64,000 nt of DNA from Symbiodinium natans (GCA_905221605.1 CAJNDS010002292.1:310001-374000); one strand, 5' to 3'; positions 23,505 through 38,500 are shown, counted from the stretch's first letter. Numbers and translations: made by a program. Notes: a model not told the origin generated them from the letters alone.

Positions 23505-26500
23505 AGAGGCCATGTGGTGCCTTTGGCCTACACCAAGGCAACGCATTTTCTGAATATATATTTTAGTAGTCCCGGCATTCGGCATGAGGGCTAATTACCT
23601 ACTCTCCAAGCTTTTCTCCGCAGTCGTTTGCGACCGTCGTCCTGGCTGCCTTGTCGGCCATGGGTGTCCCGGTTTTGCCAAGAAAGGCCATGAAGGCCAA
23701 GGACCAGCGAATGCACAGGCTGCACATGCCTGCGCTCATCTGCACTTCAGGGCTCCAGTGCGCCTCAGGAGCCTCTGCGCATCCTCTGCATTGGCCTGGG
23801 TGGCGGGTCTGTCCCGTTGGAATCTCAGTTTTCGCTCGTCGACATGAAGCTTCACAATCGAAATCATGGCGACCTGCTTTGCAGACGGTATCTTCTATGT
23901 GAAGAGAGATTCACCCGTCGTCGATCGTGCGCCTTTGAGTTTTGACAATATCCTTCCCAGTGCCCTGCACCGGCACCCCGAGTGTCTCATCATCTTTCAA
24001 CCTTCTGCCCTAAACCCTGACCAACGATCTGTTGCAAGGTCTTTCTACGCGGAGAGCCTTCCCCATTGTCAGGTCGATGTGGTTGAGTTGGAGCCCGCGG
24101 CAGAAACCTTAGCAGTATGTCGACTTTTGATAAGCACATCTTCACATGGTATGGGTTCGACCGGCTCAATCAAGACTTGAGGTCGTGCATGCTGCAAAGG
24201 AGGTGCGGCTACCAGAAATTCAGGCATCAAGCTCCTATTCCTTCCCTTTTTTCGGGTCCAGGGCATGGGCTTTCGCGAGTGGCATAACCTTCGGGTCTTC
24301 GTGGAGGACTGGAGGTAATACAGTGACACCAGTGCGTGGGGGGTGCACGCAGTGATGCAGGATGGAGTCACTTTCGCGCAGCAGAAGGTCCAGGACTCGC
24401 TCTCAGCTACTTGTACTAGAAAAGGATTCAGAAGGAGTGGACGATGACACTCTTCATGGTCTTCAGGCTTGACAGGCCTAGCACGACTTAAGCGTGGATA
24501 AGAGCTGCAGCGGTCAGTGCTTCGACTAGAGCCTAGAGAATGAAGAGGTTCGGAGGTTTGAAAATGCAAACCGCCAATGCCCTCACAAAAGGTGTCTCAG
24601 TTTGAAAAAGCCTTGTCAGTACCAGCGCATTCTTCTAGGGTTTTGGGACAGAGAGGCGATAGAGGGGCTAGAAATGTCGAGGAAGCGCTTCAGAATGCTG
24701 ATTTATCAAAGAACAGCAGAGAGCACTTTTTGACATGGATTCAGGCGAAGAAGGGGGAGGACACAACAGGAAGGTTGCTCAACAGAGAGCCAAGAAACGA
24801 AAGGGTAGGAAGAGGACTGGGGGTGGGCCCAGAGGTGGGGCCGGAGAAGCGTGCTTTCGGTGGATCGATGATAGAGGTATCGAGCATCGGTGTCAGAGTC
24901 ACAGGGCACCACCCGCATCATGCGAGGCTCGACCAAGAGGCGTGGGAGTGTATGATGCAGACGCTCGGTTGACAGTCGACACTAGCTTTCTTTCCTACAG
25001 CATGCTTTGCCGATTGAGGTATCAGCTGTGTCGACATGCTGTACCGATCGCGCAGGCTGAGGCATCAGCTCTGTCGACACTTTGTTCTACTCTGAGGTCC
25101 TTGTTGATGCATATGATCCAGATGGGAACGTTCCTGAAGCCTTGTGGAGCAGGCAGGGGCGTGCACAGAGTCACTCAGTACCTTCAGTACCGCTTCACCG
25201 GTTCTTGCAGGGATGGGGGCTTGGTTGAAGCCCTGTCTGATGGTCTGCTGCGGCCCTGTGGTGTTGTTGCCACCAACTTTCTGCCTCATGTTGATCTCGC
25301 CATCGACTCAGCAAAGCCAGCAAGTCTGCCGAATATCGGCAGTGTGTGAATTCTGTGAATTCATTGCTAAGGCCGACGCTCTAGCTGCATACAGCGGAGC
25401 CTTGAGCTCGCACGGCTCGGGCAGAAGCTTTTCCATTCAGGCAAGGAAATGTTACTAGTTTTTATTGTTGTTTCAACTTTCAAGGTACAGCAATTCTGAG
25501 TATCATTTCTGAAGATTCGGAAGGTCAACAAGCCAATTGACCCTGAGAACGATTTGGAAAAACTCTTCGATGTCGCTTGCCAGCATTGCCTTGGCTGCTT
25601 TGCCTTTCACGTCAGGGTGCATATTCAGATCCATGATGCAGTGTACTTTTTCGTGCCGAGAAGGAGGTCTGACCCTGATGGCATCCAACAAAACTCTGTG
25701 TTGAACTTTGGGGGTCACAACCACCCTGCGCTCTCCATGGACGGATGGTGGGGGGGTTGACAAAATTGAAGAAGTGCGCGCTTTGACGCGCCATCGATGG
25801 AGTCGTAGAATGTCGCAGACTGACCTTTCCCTCCAATTCCCTCCATATCTGCCAAACCTCTCAGGCTCTCTCAAGCTCTCCGAAGCGTTTAACTGAAAAT
25901 ATCAGAAGCCTGCTCAGCCCAAGCCTGGGCTGTTCTGAATTAGGGCCGGTTTAGGAAACTTTTTCATGATAGAAATCCTCAACAAAAACACCGAAGAATC
26001 CGTGCGATGAACATGAACAATCCTGTGCGCACAAGACCGACGGCTGATTGATGCGCAAGTCCAACCCGATGGCACGGTTGAAGTCCTCACCTTGTTCCGT
26101 AAACGAGTCACTACGAGATACAAGCTTATGCAAGCTAGTGCCTCTACAGTGGACAGTAAGGTAGAGGGCACCGGAAATCGCGCCTCGGCTCAAAGTTGCA
26201 GTTGACATGCTGGACGTCTCCGGGTCTGCATCTTCAGGTATTGCAGTACACATTGCTGGTGCTCCGCACTGTTCCCAGAGTCTGAAAGGTCATTGTATCC
26301 TCAAGATACTGAGCAAACGGGCATCTGTGAAGTTTCATCAAGGCCGGAATTGGTCGACAGCCCACTATCCGTTTTGGAGGATCGGCTCAAAGAGGAGGCC
26401 AAAAAGGCTCCGCCAGGGTATGCTGAGTTAATGGTCTCAGGTTGCGGATCTCAAGCTGTAGCCAACATCAGGTTGGAATGGCAACCGGCTGCGTCTGGGA

Positions 26501-26553
26501 CATGCCTGACCTGGCTTGTTCATGCCCCAGAGATCTTGTGCTGGCTGCCATGA
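23505..26553 (+). CDS. Spermidine-synthase-like AdoMet-binding protein (multi-exon)
   Basis: Members of this fold bind AdoMet or decarboxylated AdoMet; some make polyamines, others methylate proteins. Exons resolved by homology and phase: about 23505-23537 (PLAYTK), 23624-23686 (FATVVLAALSAMG), 23769-23815 (ILCIGLGGGSVP, the glycine-rich nucleotide loop), 24039-24099 (SFYAESLPHCQVDVVELEP, ending in the acidic ribose-binding Glu), 24262-24306 (MGFREWHNLRVFVE), 24361 to about 24405 (DGVTFAQQK), 25062-25152 (EVLVDAYDPDGNVPEALWS) and 25211 to about 25310 (LLRPCGVVATNFLPHVDL). A C-terminal exon near 26260-26553 (SPLSVLEDRLKEEAKKAPP) completes it. Six introns joining adjacent exons in phase: GC at 23538, 23687, 24100 and 25153; GT at 23816; GA at 24307. 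The joins after about 24405 and 25310 are unresolved, and the start lies upstream. The substrate cannot be told from sequence. Confidence 0.82.
24990..25078. repeat. 45-bp-spaced duplication at an exon boundary
   Basis: ATTGAGGTATCAGCTGTGTC near 25013 and GCTGAGGCATCAGCTCTGTC near 25056 are near-identical. The second copy contains the AG|GC acceptor used by the exon at 25062. The first offers a competing AG|G site. Confidence 0.7.
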
Positions 26554-28610
<2,057 letters not shown>

Positions 28611-28613
28611 ATT

Positions 28614-29884
28614 TGACTGAGGCTTGGTTTCCCTCCGTGGCTGTCACAGGACGAGCTATTGCGGCAGCTGCCGTCTTGGGCATTCTCGAAGCTAGTGCTT
28701 CAGCACTTGACGTTTTTGTTCCACCAGGTGTGAGCAGCAGGCTTCGTGATCAACAACAGTCCTAAAGACCTTGCGATGCAAGAACGCAAGAACATGTCTG
28801 TCAGATTAGCAGAGTCTTTCGAGTCTTTCCTTCCAGCTCCTCTCGCTTGCCTTTTCTCACTTTTGTCCCTCTCACGCACCATATCATTCGGAAGGCAAAC
28901 CGTGATCTTGGCTCTCCTTCGCAGTGCTGACATTCCGATAGCAGCAGCTCTGTATGCGGTGATGAGCGGAGACCCTCAAGAGAGCTGGGCAGCATTGGGA
29001 AGGTTTTATTCTGGGCTTTTCTGAGGGGCCAATTGCACCCTCCGAAGTGATTTCACGTCTGGCCGTGGAACCCTGACTGACACCTAGACTTCAGGGACAT
29101 CTCTGGGGTCTCTGTCTGAGAGTCTCGGTATCGTCGACCAATTTCATGTGCTCAGGCGCCTGTGCTGTCCTCCTTGCCGATGTCCCTGGGCTTGGCCTGT
29201 TCCTGGTTGCTTTGTGAGTGTCATGGCGAGCTTGGCGAAGACTTCCGAGGCGCGTACTCCTACAGCCCCTATCTTCCCACCAGTCCAGGCGACGCCTTGA
29301 TCCTCACGGCCGCTGCTTTTGCAACGTTTTGCCGGGCCGTGCGATATGCCAGCGGCGCCTTTCTGCTACGACGGGTGGGAGTGGATAACTCTTGGGGCGG
29401 TCTTTGTTTCGTAGGTGGGTTTAGTGGCTTCTTTGGATCCATGCTGGTGTTGCCACTAACCTTGGGCCAATTGCCTTTGAAGTCCCTTGACTGGGATGGC
29501 TCCGCTGGCTCTGTTCAACTTGACTTCAGTGTGGTGGCTGTCGCAGCACTTTGCCTTGGAGCAATCGAGACGCTCTCAAGGCTGGCGGTGCTTCGCCACT
29601 CTGACACGGTAACTGCTGCATCCCTGGATGCGGGAATTTTGCCTTTAGCTGCACTTATGGCACGAAGCGTGGGCATTGCTTCACCAGATCGCCACATGCC
29701 AGCTGAGTTCCTTGCACTTGCGGCTCTGTTACTCAGCTTTTCCATGCAGCTGCGCTCCAGCCATATGCGCCGCAACAAAATGGGAGATGCCACAAGCTCC
29801 ACGAATCCTATCCTTCTTGGGCGCGCTGGCCTCGGAGAGGTCCAAAGCTCACGCGACGGCCCTCGCAAGTTGAGGCAAGTGTGA
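28614..29884 (+). CDS. Multi-pass membrane protein, possibly drug/metabolite transporter-like
   Basis: Three coding-like blocks lie in order. About 28614-28731 carries a membrane helix (VAVTGRAIAAAAVLGILEAS). About 28890-29002 carries a helix with an Arg-Ser-Ala-Asp-Ile-Pro step (ALLRSADIPIAAALYAVM) and ends at an AAG|GT donor. 29156-29884 follows a CAG acceptor and is open for 243 codons, with about four more hydrophobic segments (FVGGFSGFFGSMLVLPLTLG, FSVVAVAALCLGAIETLS and others) and a polar C-tail ending at TGA 29882-29884. The hydrophobic pattern resembles the EamA/nucleotide-sugar transporter superfamily, but no diagnostic motif settles it. Phases of the two joins do not fit simply, so an exon is probably missed. 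The C-terminal exon is the best supported part. Confidence 0.5.
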
Positions 29885-30640
29885 GCTTGAGTGGCAGCGT
29901 GGACCTATGTGAACCAGCAGCGCGCTCTGGACTCAGAAGGACGTTCTACGACAGGTTCCAGGCGCGTGTTAGTTTTTTAAGCTGCAGCTACTAGGCAACA
30001 GCCTGCTCGAACGCAGCCGACCCTGCGGGGACACTGGTACAGGATCCGACCACATGCGACCCCAAAAAGATCGCAGATGCGGCCTTAGACTGCGTCCGCA
30101 CAGCTTCTCACTGCACTCAATGTACAGGCACAGCTCTCTGTGCAGAATCCCATGCGATTGAGCCTGCCTTGCGGCTCTTCCCCTTTCCCATGCAAGATGA
30201 AGAACAGACGACGAAGAATGAACATCTGTTTGGTGAGAACATGTGAGAACACTCACTTTTTGTTGTTGAGAACAGGAAAGGGAGTTGTCCAGGGGGACAT
30301 GTTAGAGTGCGGGATTAGCAACTTTTTTGCATGTGAGGCTACTACTAGCTTCAGAATCCGACGACTTGCTTGTGTGCTGTATTGTCAGAACTGGATTTGC
30401 CAACCCAAGACTGCTTCCAGCAATAGCCTGGTGTGATTTCAAGAGCAGACATGGGCAAAGCACTGCATCACGTCGGCATCTTTTCACTGTCAGCCTTTCA
30501 GATGTGGTTCCAACCTTCAAGACAGCTCTCACTGAAGCAGGAAGGTGAGAAGGTGTGGCTCGCGGTGTGATACGCAGACTCTGCAGGCAGAAGCGGACCC
30601 ACCGCCACCAGAGCATTCCCGGCCGAGACTTGCATCACTT
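29885..30640. other. No gene seen
   Basis: Short ORFs on both strands, none with a family motif or repeat. It may be 3' untranslated and intergenic sequence of the membrane-protein gene. Confidence 0.35.
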
Positions 30641-30648
30641 TTGCATCA

Positions 30649-30924
30649 GTGTTACATCTGTTTGTGCAGTGCAAACCCGATTTGGTGCCAGTTGTTGCCA
30701 GGGCGACAAAAGCGTCGCCACCAGATGAGACTCCTGCGCCACCCGATGAGACTCCTGCGCCTCCCGATGAGACTCCTGCGCCACCAGATGAGACTCCTGC
30801 ACCACCACCTGAGCCAGACTCTGCGCCGCCACCACCTCCAGATGGTGCCCCAGTTCCTGAGGTCGGGCTGTTTCATTTTTTCAATGTCTTGATATTTCCG
30901 ACGATGCTCTTCGAGTCGCTGTGA
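30649..30924 (+). CDS. Proline-rich exon with PPDETPA heptad repeat
   Basis: A frame ending at TGA 30922-30924 contains four copies of the heptapeptide PPDETPA (30718-30801), then a Pro-Glu/Pro-Asp stretch and a hydrophobic end (GLFHFFNVLIFPTMLF). Acceptor-like CAG sites lie at about 30668 and 30700, so coding probably starts inside the ORF rather than at its first codon. Synonymous changes between copies keep the peptide constant, which suggests it is really translated. Function unknown; this looks like a flexible linker or surface tail. Confidence 0.4.
   Translation: MLHLFVQCKPDLVPVVARATKASPPDETPAPPDETPAPPDETPAPPDETPAPPPEPDSAPPPPPDGAPVPEVGLFHFFNVLIFPTMLFESL
30718..30801. repeat. 21-bp tandem repeat, four copies
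   Basis: Unit of the type CCACCAGATGAGACTCCTGC plus one base; copies differ almost only at third codon positions of the PPDETPA frame. Confidence 0.9.
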
Positions 30925-33900
30925 TTGAGTTTTGCGAGGCGCCACCCCCTCCGGGCAGCGAGTGCGAAGGCAATTGGTCTCGATTCACCAATCTGATGCT
31001 TCTCGCAGTCGCCAATAGCGAACAGCCTGAGACAAATCTCCGACTCGTCTCCGACTCGTCTCCGACTCGTCTCCGACAGGCTGCAAGATGCCTTTGTACA
31101 ATTCCACATCCTCGAGCTCTTCCGGGCTCTGTGTTCCTTGCAGGCGGCTGTGATGTGCAGTCTGATGTGCAGTCTGATGTGCAGTCTTCGAGTCTTCGAG
31201 GCATTGAAAACACAATAAAACACAACAAAACACACGCAGGTTCAAAGGATGTAATCCGTGGCTCCCTGCCAAGAAGCTCCTCCACTGGAGCACGCTTAAG
31301 GCACCTTCGACATGATTAGAAAATGACAACACTGCGTCGCACGGCATATGTTGCTCAGGCTGGAGCTCCCAACATCATCAAGCTGCCAATCATGGGCTTC
31401 ATAGAGTACAGGCGTGGCTCTGCAAGCATTCCGCAAGAGGGAATAACATTGCATCAAGCTGATTGTTTCCGGATGCAGTGCAGGACAGGGCGTCTGCTGC
31501 CTGACTATGTTCTGGAGGCTCTGTCCCCAGCTCTGCCATTATTTGTCATGCAGAGCCTTGGGATTCCCTGAATCACCAGGTGCGATGTTTGAGGGTCGAT
31601 GCGCCAGAGTGGCGCTACGAGCTGGTTCACAGCTGGCCCCGTCCTTGGTATTTTTACCTGTTCGCAGCATGCAGAAGCAGCTGCTTGAGATAGCACCAGA
31701 ATAGATTGGAACACATGAGCGGCTTTCTTCAGCACGTCCACAGGAATCAGCCCAGCAGGTAGCTCTCTTCTACCCCTTCTAGCTCCAGCCGAAGTATGTT
31801 CCACGTCTCTGCTACTGCCAGGCCAAGTGGAATCTCAATATTCGTCGGTGATCGCAGAGTTCTTGTGAAGAAGCCGGACGATGAACATTTCGAGGACATC
31901 TCAGTCTTTCCTTCTGTCGTCGCCACCACGAACGAATTGAATTAAAGGCTCTGCAACAGATTTTTTTCTCTGCAGAGGCGCCAGGGCCTTTCAACCTGAC
32001 GGACTTTGTGGCGCGACGGCCACTGGAGGCGAGCAGCTGTGCAGGAGAACGACGATATACTTCTGAAATCTTGGTGCATAATTACTGAAAACACGTACAA
32101 TGCATGCATGCATGCATTCATGCATTCATGCATGCGTATGCGTATACGTTTGCGTATACGTAATACGTACTTATGCACGCACGGGCATACCTACGCACAT
32201 ACACGTGCATATTCACATAGACATACGCATACACGTACCAGTTACGTACCTAAAAATGGATCATGTTCGGAACACCTTGAGCAGGTGTCCCCAATGCATC
32301 ACCAGAGAAAGCGACTTCATTGGATGTGCTCCCGCAAGCTCTGTCACTGCCCCCTGCAGCAGCTAGCCTTGAGACATAGACACGGACGCACGCATGCTGA
32401 CCCCCGACAGGGCTAGTTGAGTGCGCCTACTTTCTCTTTCACTGTCACTCTCGTCATTGCATGCCTGCACAAGCAAGCACGCTCCCAGGCCGACCCTAGT
32501 CGGCTGACAAAAAATGCATAGCTGTATAGGCTGTGAGTATTTGTGTCGGGGGCAGTTCGCCCTCTTGAGGGCCAGATCTTGTCGTGTGGGCCTTGGTCAG
32601 CGGGCTGCGCCTTACACGTACGGGCTGTGGGTTTTTTCTCCAAGACGAGGTTTTACCCGCAGCTTTTGTATAGTCGTTTGGTTCTGTCAAAGGTGGGATG
32701 GCTACTCTACTGCAAGTGACATTCACAGAGATTGGTGGCTGACAAATAAGCTTCTCGAAGACAGGCTCCTGAGATGCAAAACAGGAACACTGAAAGCTTG
32801 CCTTTAGATGAAATCGAATCCCGCGAGCTGAAAATATCTTCGCATGCTCAACGTCCATCCGAAGACGAATGATGCATGAGCGCATGGGTGCGCTGATGAA
32901 CGCGCGCGCATGCCAGCGCGCGTTTTTTTGGCATTAGCATCAACAGTACTGGCAGCAGCAACAGCATCATCAGCATCATCAGCATCACCAGCATCACCAG
33001 CAGCACCAGCATCACCAGCATCACCAGCCACCGCGACCACTACAACGCCACCACCACCGCTGCCAACCACATTCACAGGAACCTTTTGCAGGGGTCTTCA
33101 GCCTGCTGCCCGCAGTCCATGTGGTAACAGCGGGCGTTACCAAACGTTCAGCCATTCCCGGTGACTGCAGGTCAACCATCCGATGCAGGCCGCGAGCATC
33201 TTCCAGGAAGCACAGCGGACTCATTGATACGTTGTGATTGCGAACGCAGGTGAATGTTGCCATAACGGCGAAGAAGACAGAGATCTGGGCCATTGGCAGC
33301 AGCCCTCAGGGGGGTGCAAGCCACTATGCACTTGTCTTTCTATCTGCTATTTTGTTCTCCCACCACCCTCAGAAGTAGGCGTGCTGCAAGCTACGTTGAC
33401 TTGTGGGGGCGTCGTGGGGCCCCGCTGAACGTACAAAAACCTTCATGCCAGATTAGAGCAGCGGGGTGGCCGCACCGGGTAGGGCTGGAAAGAGATTCTC
33501 CAGGTCCAGTCAGGGATGTCAGCAGTCAACGCCTTGCCAACGAGTATATGACTTGTGCCGTGAGACTACTTACTTTCTCCGTTTTGCTTTTCTATTAAAA
33601 CGAACAGAGCTGCTTCCTACGTTCGGTGCAAGGCTTTGTGCTGAGCCTGGGCGCGCTCAGGGATGATGAGGTCACTGAGCAGGCCGTTATTTGCAAACAT
33701 GCAGTTACATTCAAGATGGCATTTCGTATCAGTTCGTACAGAAGGCATGGCCGATTTTCAACAGTACTCTCGAAGTCTGCGCAGGTGGCCCAACAGCAGC
33801 CGCCACTTGAGGAGCTTTGTGCACACCACATACGGCATGTGAGAGCAATCTCTTTTGAGACTTAAGGACCGGATGAAGCTTGATCTGGAGCGCGTTCGAT

Positions 33901-35040
33901 TGCCCCCATTCTCAGCATGCCAGAAACGGGTGCGTACTCCCACGGACACTCGTTGCATGGAGAATTAGCTCAGGTGGGTCAACGAGCACAGACCTGATCG
34001 GGTGTCAAAGAAGGTGCCTTGTGACTTGCATTAAGTCACTGATGTGTAAGTGACTTGCCTCCAGGACACGCTGCGCTGTGTGGAGCCACCTGTACTGAAG
34101 CTGATTTGCTGCAGCACCAGCCTCAGCCTGATCAGAAGCCAGCTACTACTTCTAAGCGGCAAGTACAGTGCAAAGATGTGCACGCACTGGAAGTGAGTAA
34201 GCTTGGACCCGTGCCAGCTAGCCTGCTTCGAATCGAGCGAGCTGCACGAGGTTCCAGGCATGGCTCTTGTGTACGCAAAATTGAGCACTATGCCAAGCAC
34301 GATGCCAAGCGCCATGCCAAGCACTGCAGCCAGGTGTGAGCATCTGCAATGCTTCGACTTGCACTCGTACATCCACACGATGCGGAGCATTCCGCCAAAA
34401 CATGCCTGGCAACGGCCTTAGACAACAACAGTCCCTGGTATTCTGTTCATGTTCCAAGACTGTCTCGAGGTGTTGCCCTATCTGCGACCAACCTGCTGGA
34501 CCTTAGAGAAGCAAGCGTGGTGAGTCAGCACTTGTTCCAGAAACAATTCTGGATGAGCATCAGCGTAAGGCACCACTGCATCAGCTCAGACTGGATGCCT
34601 TCGCACAGTGAGTCACTCAGCGCCGAAGGGCTGCAGCATGTCACTGCTGTCCATGTTGTTTGTTGTGTGAACGTGCGCCTCTGAATCCTTGTGACAGCTT
34701 AATATACTCAATGCCTTACATTAAGTCATGAATCGTAGTTGACTTTCTTGGGGCTGCCAGGTCTGTAGTGGACAGCACGGCAGCCAATGTCACAGAGGTG
34801 CTGGTAGCGGATAATGGTAAGTTCGAGGCGCGCAGCTGCAATCAGCTGCAATGAAGGCCGTCGGAGTGTCACAGACCGAGGTGTCTGCGACAGAAGAGCT
34901 GCAGCAGGACTCCTCAGACGAAGAGGCCCGGTCAAGCAGGTTGAGCAGATTGAAAAGACACGTAACTTAAGGCCTAAGGCCTAAGGTAACTGGAACTTCC
35001 ATCCCGAATGGGTTTTTTGCACATGTATCGCCATCTATAT
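30925..35040. other. No named gene; several short tandem repeats
   Basis: 31040-31078 repeats TCTCCGACTCG; 31150-31190 repeats GATGTGCAGTCT; 32100-32170 repeats CATGCATG and GCGTATACG; 32937-33060 is CAN-type trinucleotide; 34265-34325 repeats GCCAAGCAC. ORFs overlap on both strands. Some + strand pieces could be exons, but none shows a recognisable domain. Confidence 0.35.
32937..33060. repeat. CAT/CAG/CAC trinucleotide repeat
   Basis: Imperfect (CAN)n tract. It translates to Ala/Ser/Pro on the + strand and Gly/Asp/Ala on the - strand, which explains the paired ORFs here. Confidence 0.85.
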
Positions 35041-35041
35041 C

Positions 35042-38000
35042 CTAATCAGCACACAGCAGCGTACGCATGTGGACGTTGTGTCGAAGGCCATCAAGGCGGA
35101 GCAGGCTGTGCAAGCAGCGGCTGCGGCCGGAGTACCAGTGGCACCTCGCTCCACTCCGGTCCTTCTGTCTCAGGCCATAACGATTCGCTCCACAAACAGC
35201 CAAGAGCACCGAAAACAAATCCTCCCTTCCTGTGATAGGCGGAGCTGCAGCAAGCTGCTCTGAATCTGGGTCGTGCTTTCTCAGCCCCTTGCAGTGCTGG
35301 ATTGTCGGCAAGTCTTGCTGTGAGCTTGAAAGGCCAAGGCCAATCAATCATCAGAATTCGCGCGTGCATATGCGCGCAACTCTGGCAGTTCGTAGACTAG
35401 GGGTTTAAGAGTTGCAAGTCTAAGGCTCCAAAAGCGGCAGCTCCGCCAGCGCCAGCTCCAGAAGCCAAGCCCAAAGTAGAACCTCCGAAGGCCAAGGAAA
35501 GGGAAAAGCCAAGGACACCTTCACGGGACTGCTGTCATCTGCCATTGATCACACTGCTACTGTACGGCCGGGCATGTCAACCTGGTGTCGCGTACACTAG
35601 TGTGTCAAAGTGAAGCACAGGAGCCGAAGTCCCAGGCGAGGTGGTCAGGTGTGGACTGGGGGTTCGCTGTTGCTCTTGAGTGCCTTGTGTGTTCACTCTG
35701 ACATACTCTGACTCTCATCATCATTTAAAATTTGATCTTTGATGCTGGGAAATCAAGAACGCAGGAGTCGCCTCCTCAAGAGGAGCCCGTCGCCTCTCCG
35801 GCTTGCTTGGCTTGCTGTAGCACTGTAGCACTGCAGCACCCTATGGTAGAGCACTAGAGCAGGAAAATGCACGTTGGGGAGATGCCAAAATGCAGCACAA
35901 CTTGACAGGACAAGATGAAGGTCTGGAAAGTGCTACAGGGACTCGAAAAGCCTTTCGCTTGGAATTGACACAATGTCTCAGCGAAGGTGCAAAGAGCCAT
36001 GAGTTACTAGCGTTTCCGAGGCCCCCAGAGAAGCCGAAAGAGCCGGAACCGGTGGAACCGGTGGAACCGGTGGAGCCGGAGCCGAAGCCGGAGGAGGAGA
36101 AGCGCATTGGTTGGCTACCCGACCGCCACCCAGACGTCCAACTTGCAAATCAGCTCTTCCATCAGCTCAGCGGCTCTTTCATCTCAGACTTCTTGCCAAA
36201 TCCTGTGCTGATTCGATCTTGGCGACCGAGGACGGTGCGACATGCTCCCTGTGCTCAAAGCCGGCATCCGAATGGGTGGGGTTTACTGGGCTTAGACTCT
36301 GGATGCTCCTTGCACCAAGGACTGTTGTAGAGAAGGGCGGCGTGCACTGTGGTCGCAAGCGCTCTTCCGGAGACTTTGCAGGCTGCTTTGAGGCACTCTG
36401 CTCATCTCTGACTCATTCTGCCGATTGGAAGGGAAACACAATCTCGGACCTGCGCCAGCACAACATCGCCACCAACGGCTGATGCACACATCTTATGCAC
36501 ATTGGCAAAGCCCTCACACAGTGCTTGTCTTCTCCAGCAATGTTCTGGTCTGTAGTCCAACTCTTCAACGGTAAGCTCTCGTACGGGTGCATGTGACTGT
36601 CATCGATCATCAGCGTCAGCGTCGTCGGGGCATGTCTAGAATATTCAAGCGTGCCCAAAAGCTGTCACCACCCAACCGCACTTTCCTGGCGCAGCCGGAG
36701 TGCGTGTACATGTCCATTGGTGAAGATCGGAGGCAATCTGCTGGAAGTGCATGAACAAGCACAGAGCATGGGACTCAGCGTTGGTGAGTTCCTTCAGCTA
36801 CGCTTGAAACCATGCTCCCGAAGCTTCCGTGCCCCAGGACAAGATCGGCAAGATCAAAACCACCAAGTCTGAGTTCAGCTCGCTTGGCGCTGGTGCCTGG
36901 TGGATGCACGAAAGGTGCATGACATCAGAGGCCCGGTCCTTCACTTGAGCTCATCATCATGTCCAGAAGGAGAAACCACGCACCGGTCGGGTTTCACCAT
37001 AGTAAGTCTTTCGCCATGGCTCGGGCCGTCAAGAGTCCCAAGGAGGCGAACAGGGACATCAACAAGACACAAACAGAGAATCGACCGTGAGCACTGAAGA
37101 AGATGTTCAGGAAGAACGGGCGTTGATGCTCAAAAGAGGCTTTTTGAAAACTTGACCGCCGGAAACCATAACAAAAGGTACATGTAAACGATGGAATAGA
37201 GTGGGGAAATCGCAGCTTGAGTCGGAAAGGCTTAAGGAGAGGCTTGGGTCTAAACCTCGGGGACATCCTGGGACCAGGAGTTTTGTGGATGGTGCATTTA
37301 CTTGATGTCCGACCTGCAATAACAAATCAGAAGAAACTGAGGCACCATGCCCTTGTGTGGGGCCAGCAGCCTGTCATTAGCAACCTGCCATCAGCCTTGT
37401 TGCCTGTCTGACGAAGCTTCGGCAGGACAAGAAGGATTATTTCGGCGAGGGTGAAGAGGATTGCTGTGAGACGTTGAGCACGGCAATATGCTCAGTACGC
37501 CTCTGTCAGGAGGAGGAGGAGGAAGATGAAAAGCCCAAGCGGCCGAGGAAGAAGTTCAAGGATGAGGACTCCCGCTTTTCAACTCCCAGGTGCTATAGAC
37601 TGCTGGATACTGCTGGTATGTGTTTGCTTGGATCTCGCCTTTCCTGAAGAACAAGCCCCGCTCCACATGCATACTCTCGGGGTGTGAGCGGAGTGGAGCC
37701 AAGCCTATGCTTTCGTGCTCAAGATTGAAGATATGCTTTTGGCAGACATTGGCAGTTCCTGCTTTGCTTGACAGCCATTTAGGTTTTAGCTCTAGGGGCC
37801 GGAGATCATGAGGTTTGCACGACAAAACACGCTTTTTTTAATGTAGCACGTTGTGAATCATGCGCCTTCCCTCACCTACTCCAATTCGTGGACTGCTGCG
37901 CTGCCGGGAGCCTGGTGATGACAAGATCTCAACCGTTTCTCCTACGGCTGCAGCAGTCGCGGGAGCTTGGCGCAAATTGACGCGCAGGCTTGGATGCCGG

Positions 38001-38500
38001 CTTCTTTGCGCCTTCCTTCGAGGAGGTGCTGCGCAGTACTCCTCGCGCTTTCAACGTCTTCAAAGGTGCACTCCTCTCGCATATTGCAACCAGGAAGGCT
38101 ACAAAACCATCGGCGATGTGCGGTGTGATGGCCGGGAGGTGCGCAGTGAACGAAGATAGACTCTACACTGTGGTGATGTGGTGCGTCGTGCATGTGTAAA
38201 CTGAAGAGGCCGTGCACGAGTTTGTCTCGGCCCTCAGCATGCCACGTGGATCTGACGAACGCTTCATGCGCCTGTGCTTTCAGGCGGATCTGCTGAAACA
38301 TGTGTGGCAATGTGGCAGCGATGGGATGGTGTGAGGGTTCTGCAAGCCATCATCAGGACGATGCGGAAGGCGCAAACGATGGTGGCAGTAGCGAGGCTGC
38401 CTCTTGTCCGAGTCTACTAGCTTTAGTGCATCTTAGACACCTAGTCTTTGCCATCATCCATGCACAATGATATTGATGTGCAACTGCAGAGCACTTGGGC
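35042..38500 (+). CDS. Possible multi-exon gene with Lys/Pro/Glu-rich linkers
   Basis: Coding-like patches follow each other on the + strand. 35069-35170 has VSKAIKAEQAVQAAAAAGVP. 35428-35530 has a Lys/Ala/Pro run (SKAPKAAAPPAPAPEAKPK). 36000-36180 has Pro-Glu repeats (PPEKPKEPEPVEPVEP) running into IGWLPDRHPDVQLANQLF. About 36210-36270 has a Cys-x2-Cys pair (EDGATCSLCSKPASEW). About 36730-36800 has GNLLEVHEQAQSMGLSVGEF. About 37430-37570 has acidic then basic runs (QEEEEEDEKPKRPRKKFKDE). About 37990-38160 has DAGFFAPSFEEVLRSTPRAF. The frames differ, as expected for exons, but splice joins are unresolved and I recognise no family. Part of it could belong to the methyltransferase gene starting at 38868. 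More than one gene is possible. Confidence 0.35.

Noticed and set aside
25503-26253. Two minus-strand ORFs (25503-25874 and 25951-26253) as genes
   Set aside because: Fairly protein-like, but they lie between recognised + strand exons of the spermidine-synthase-like gene and match no family I know. Left as possible antisense or inserted sequence.
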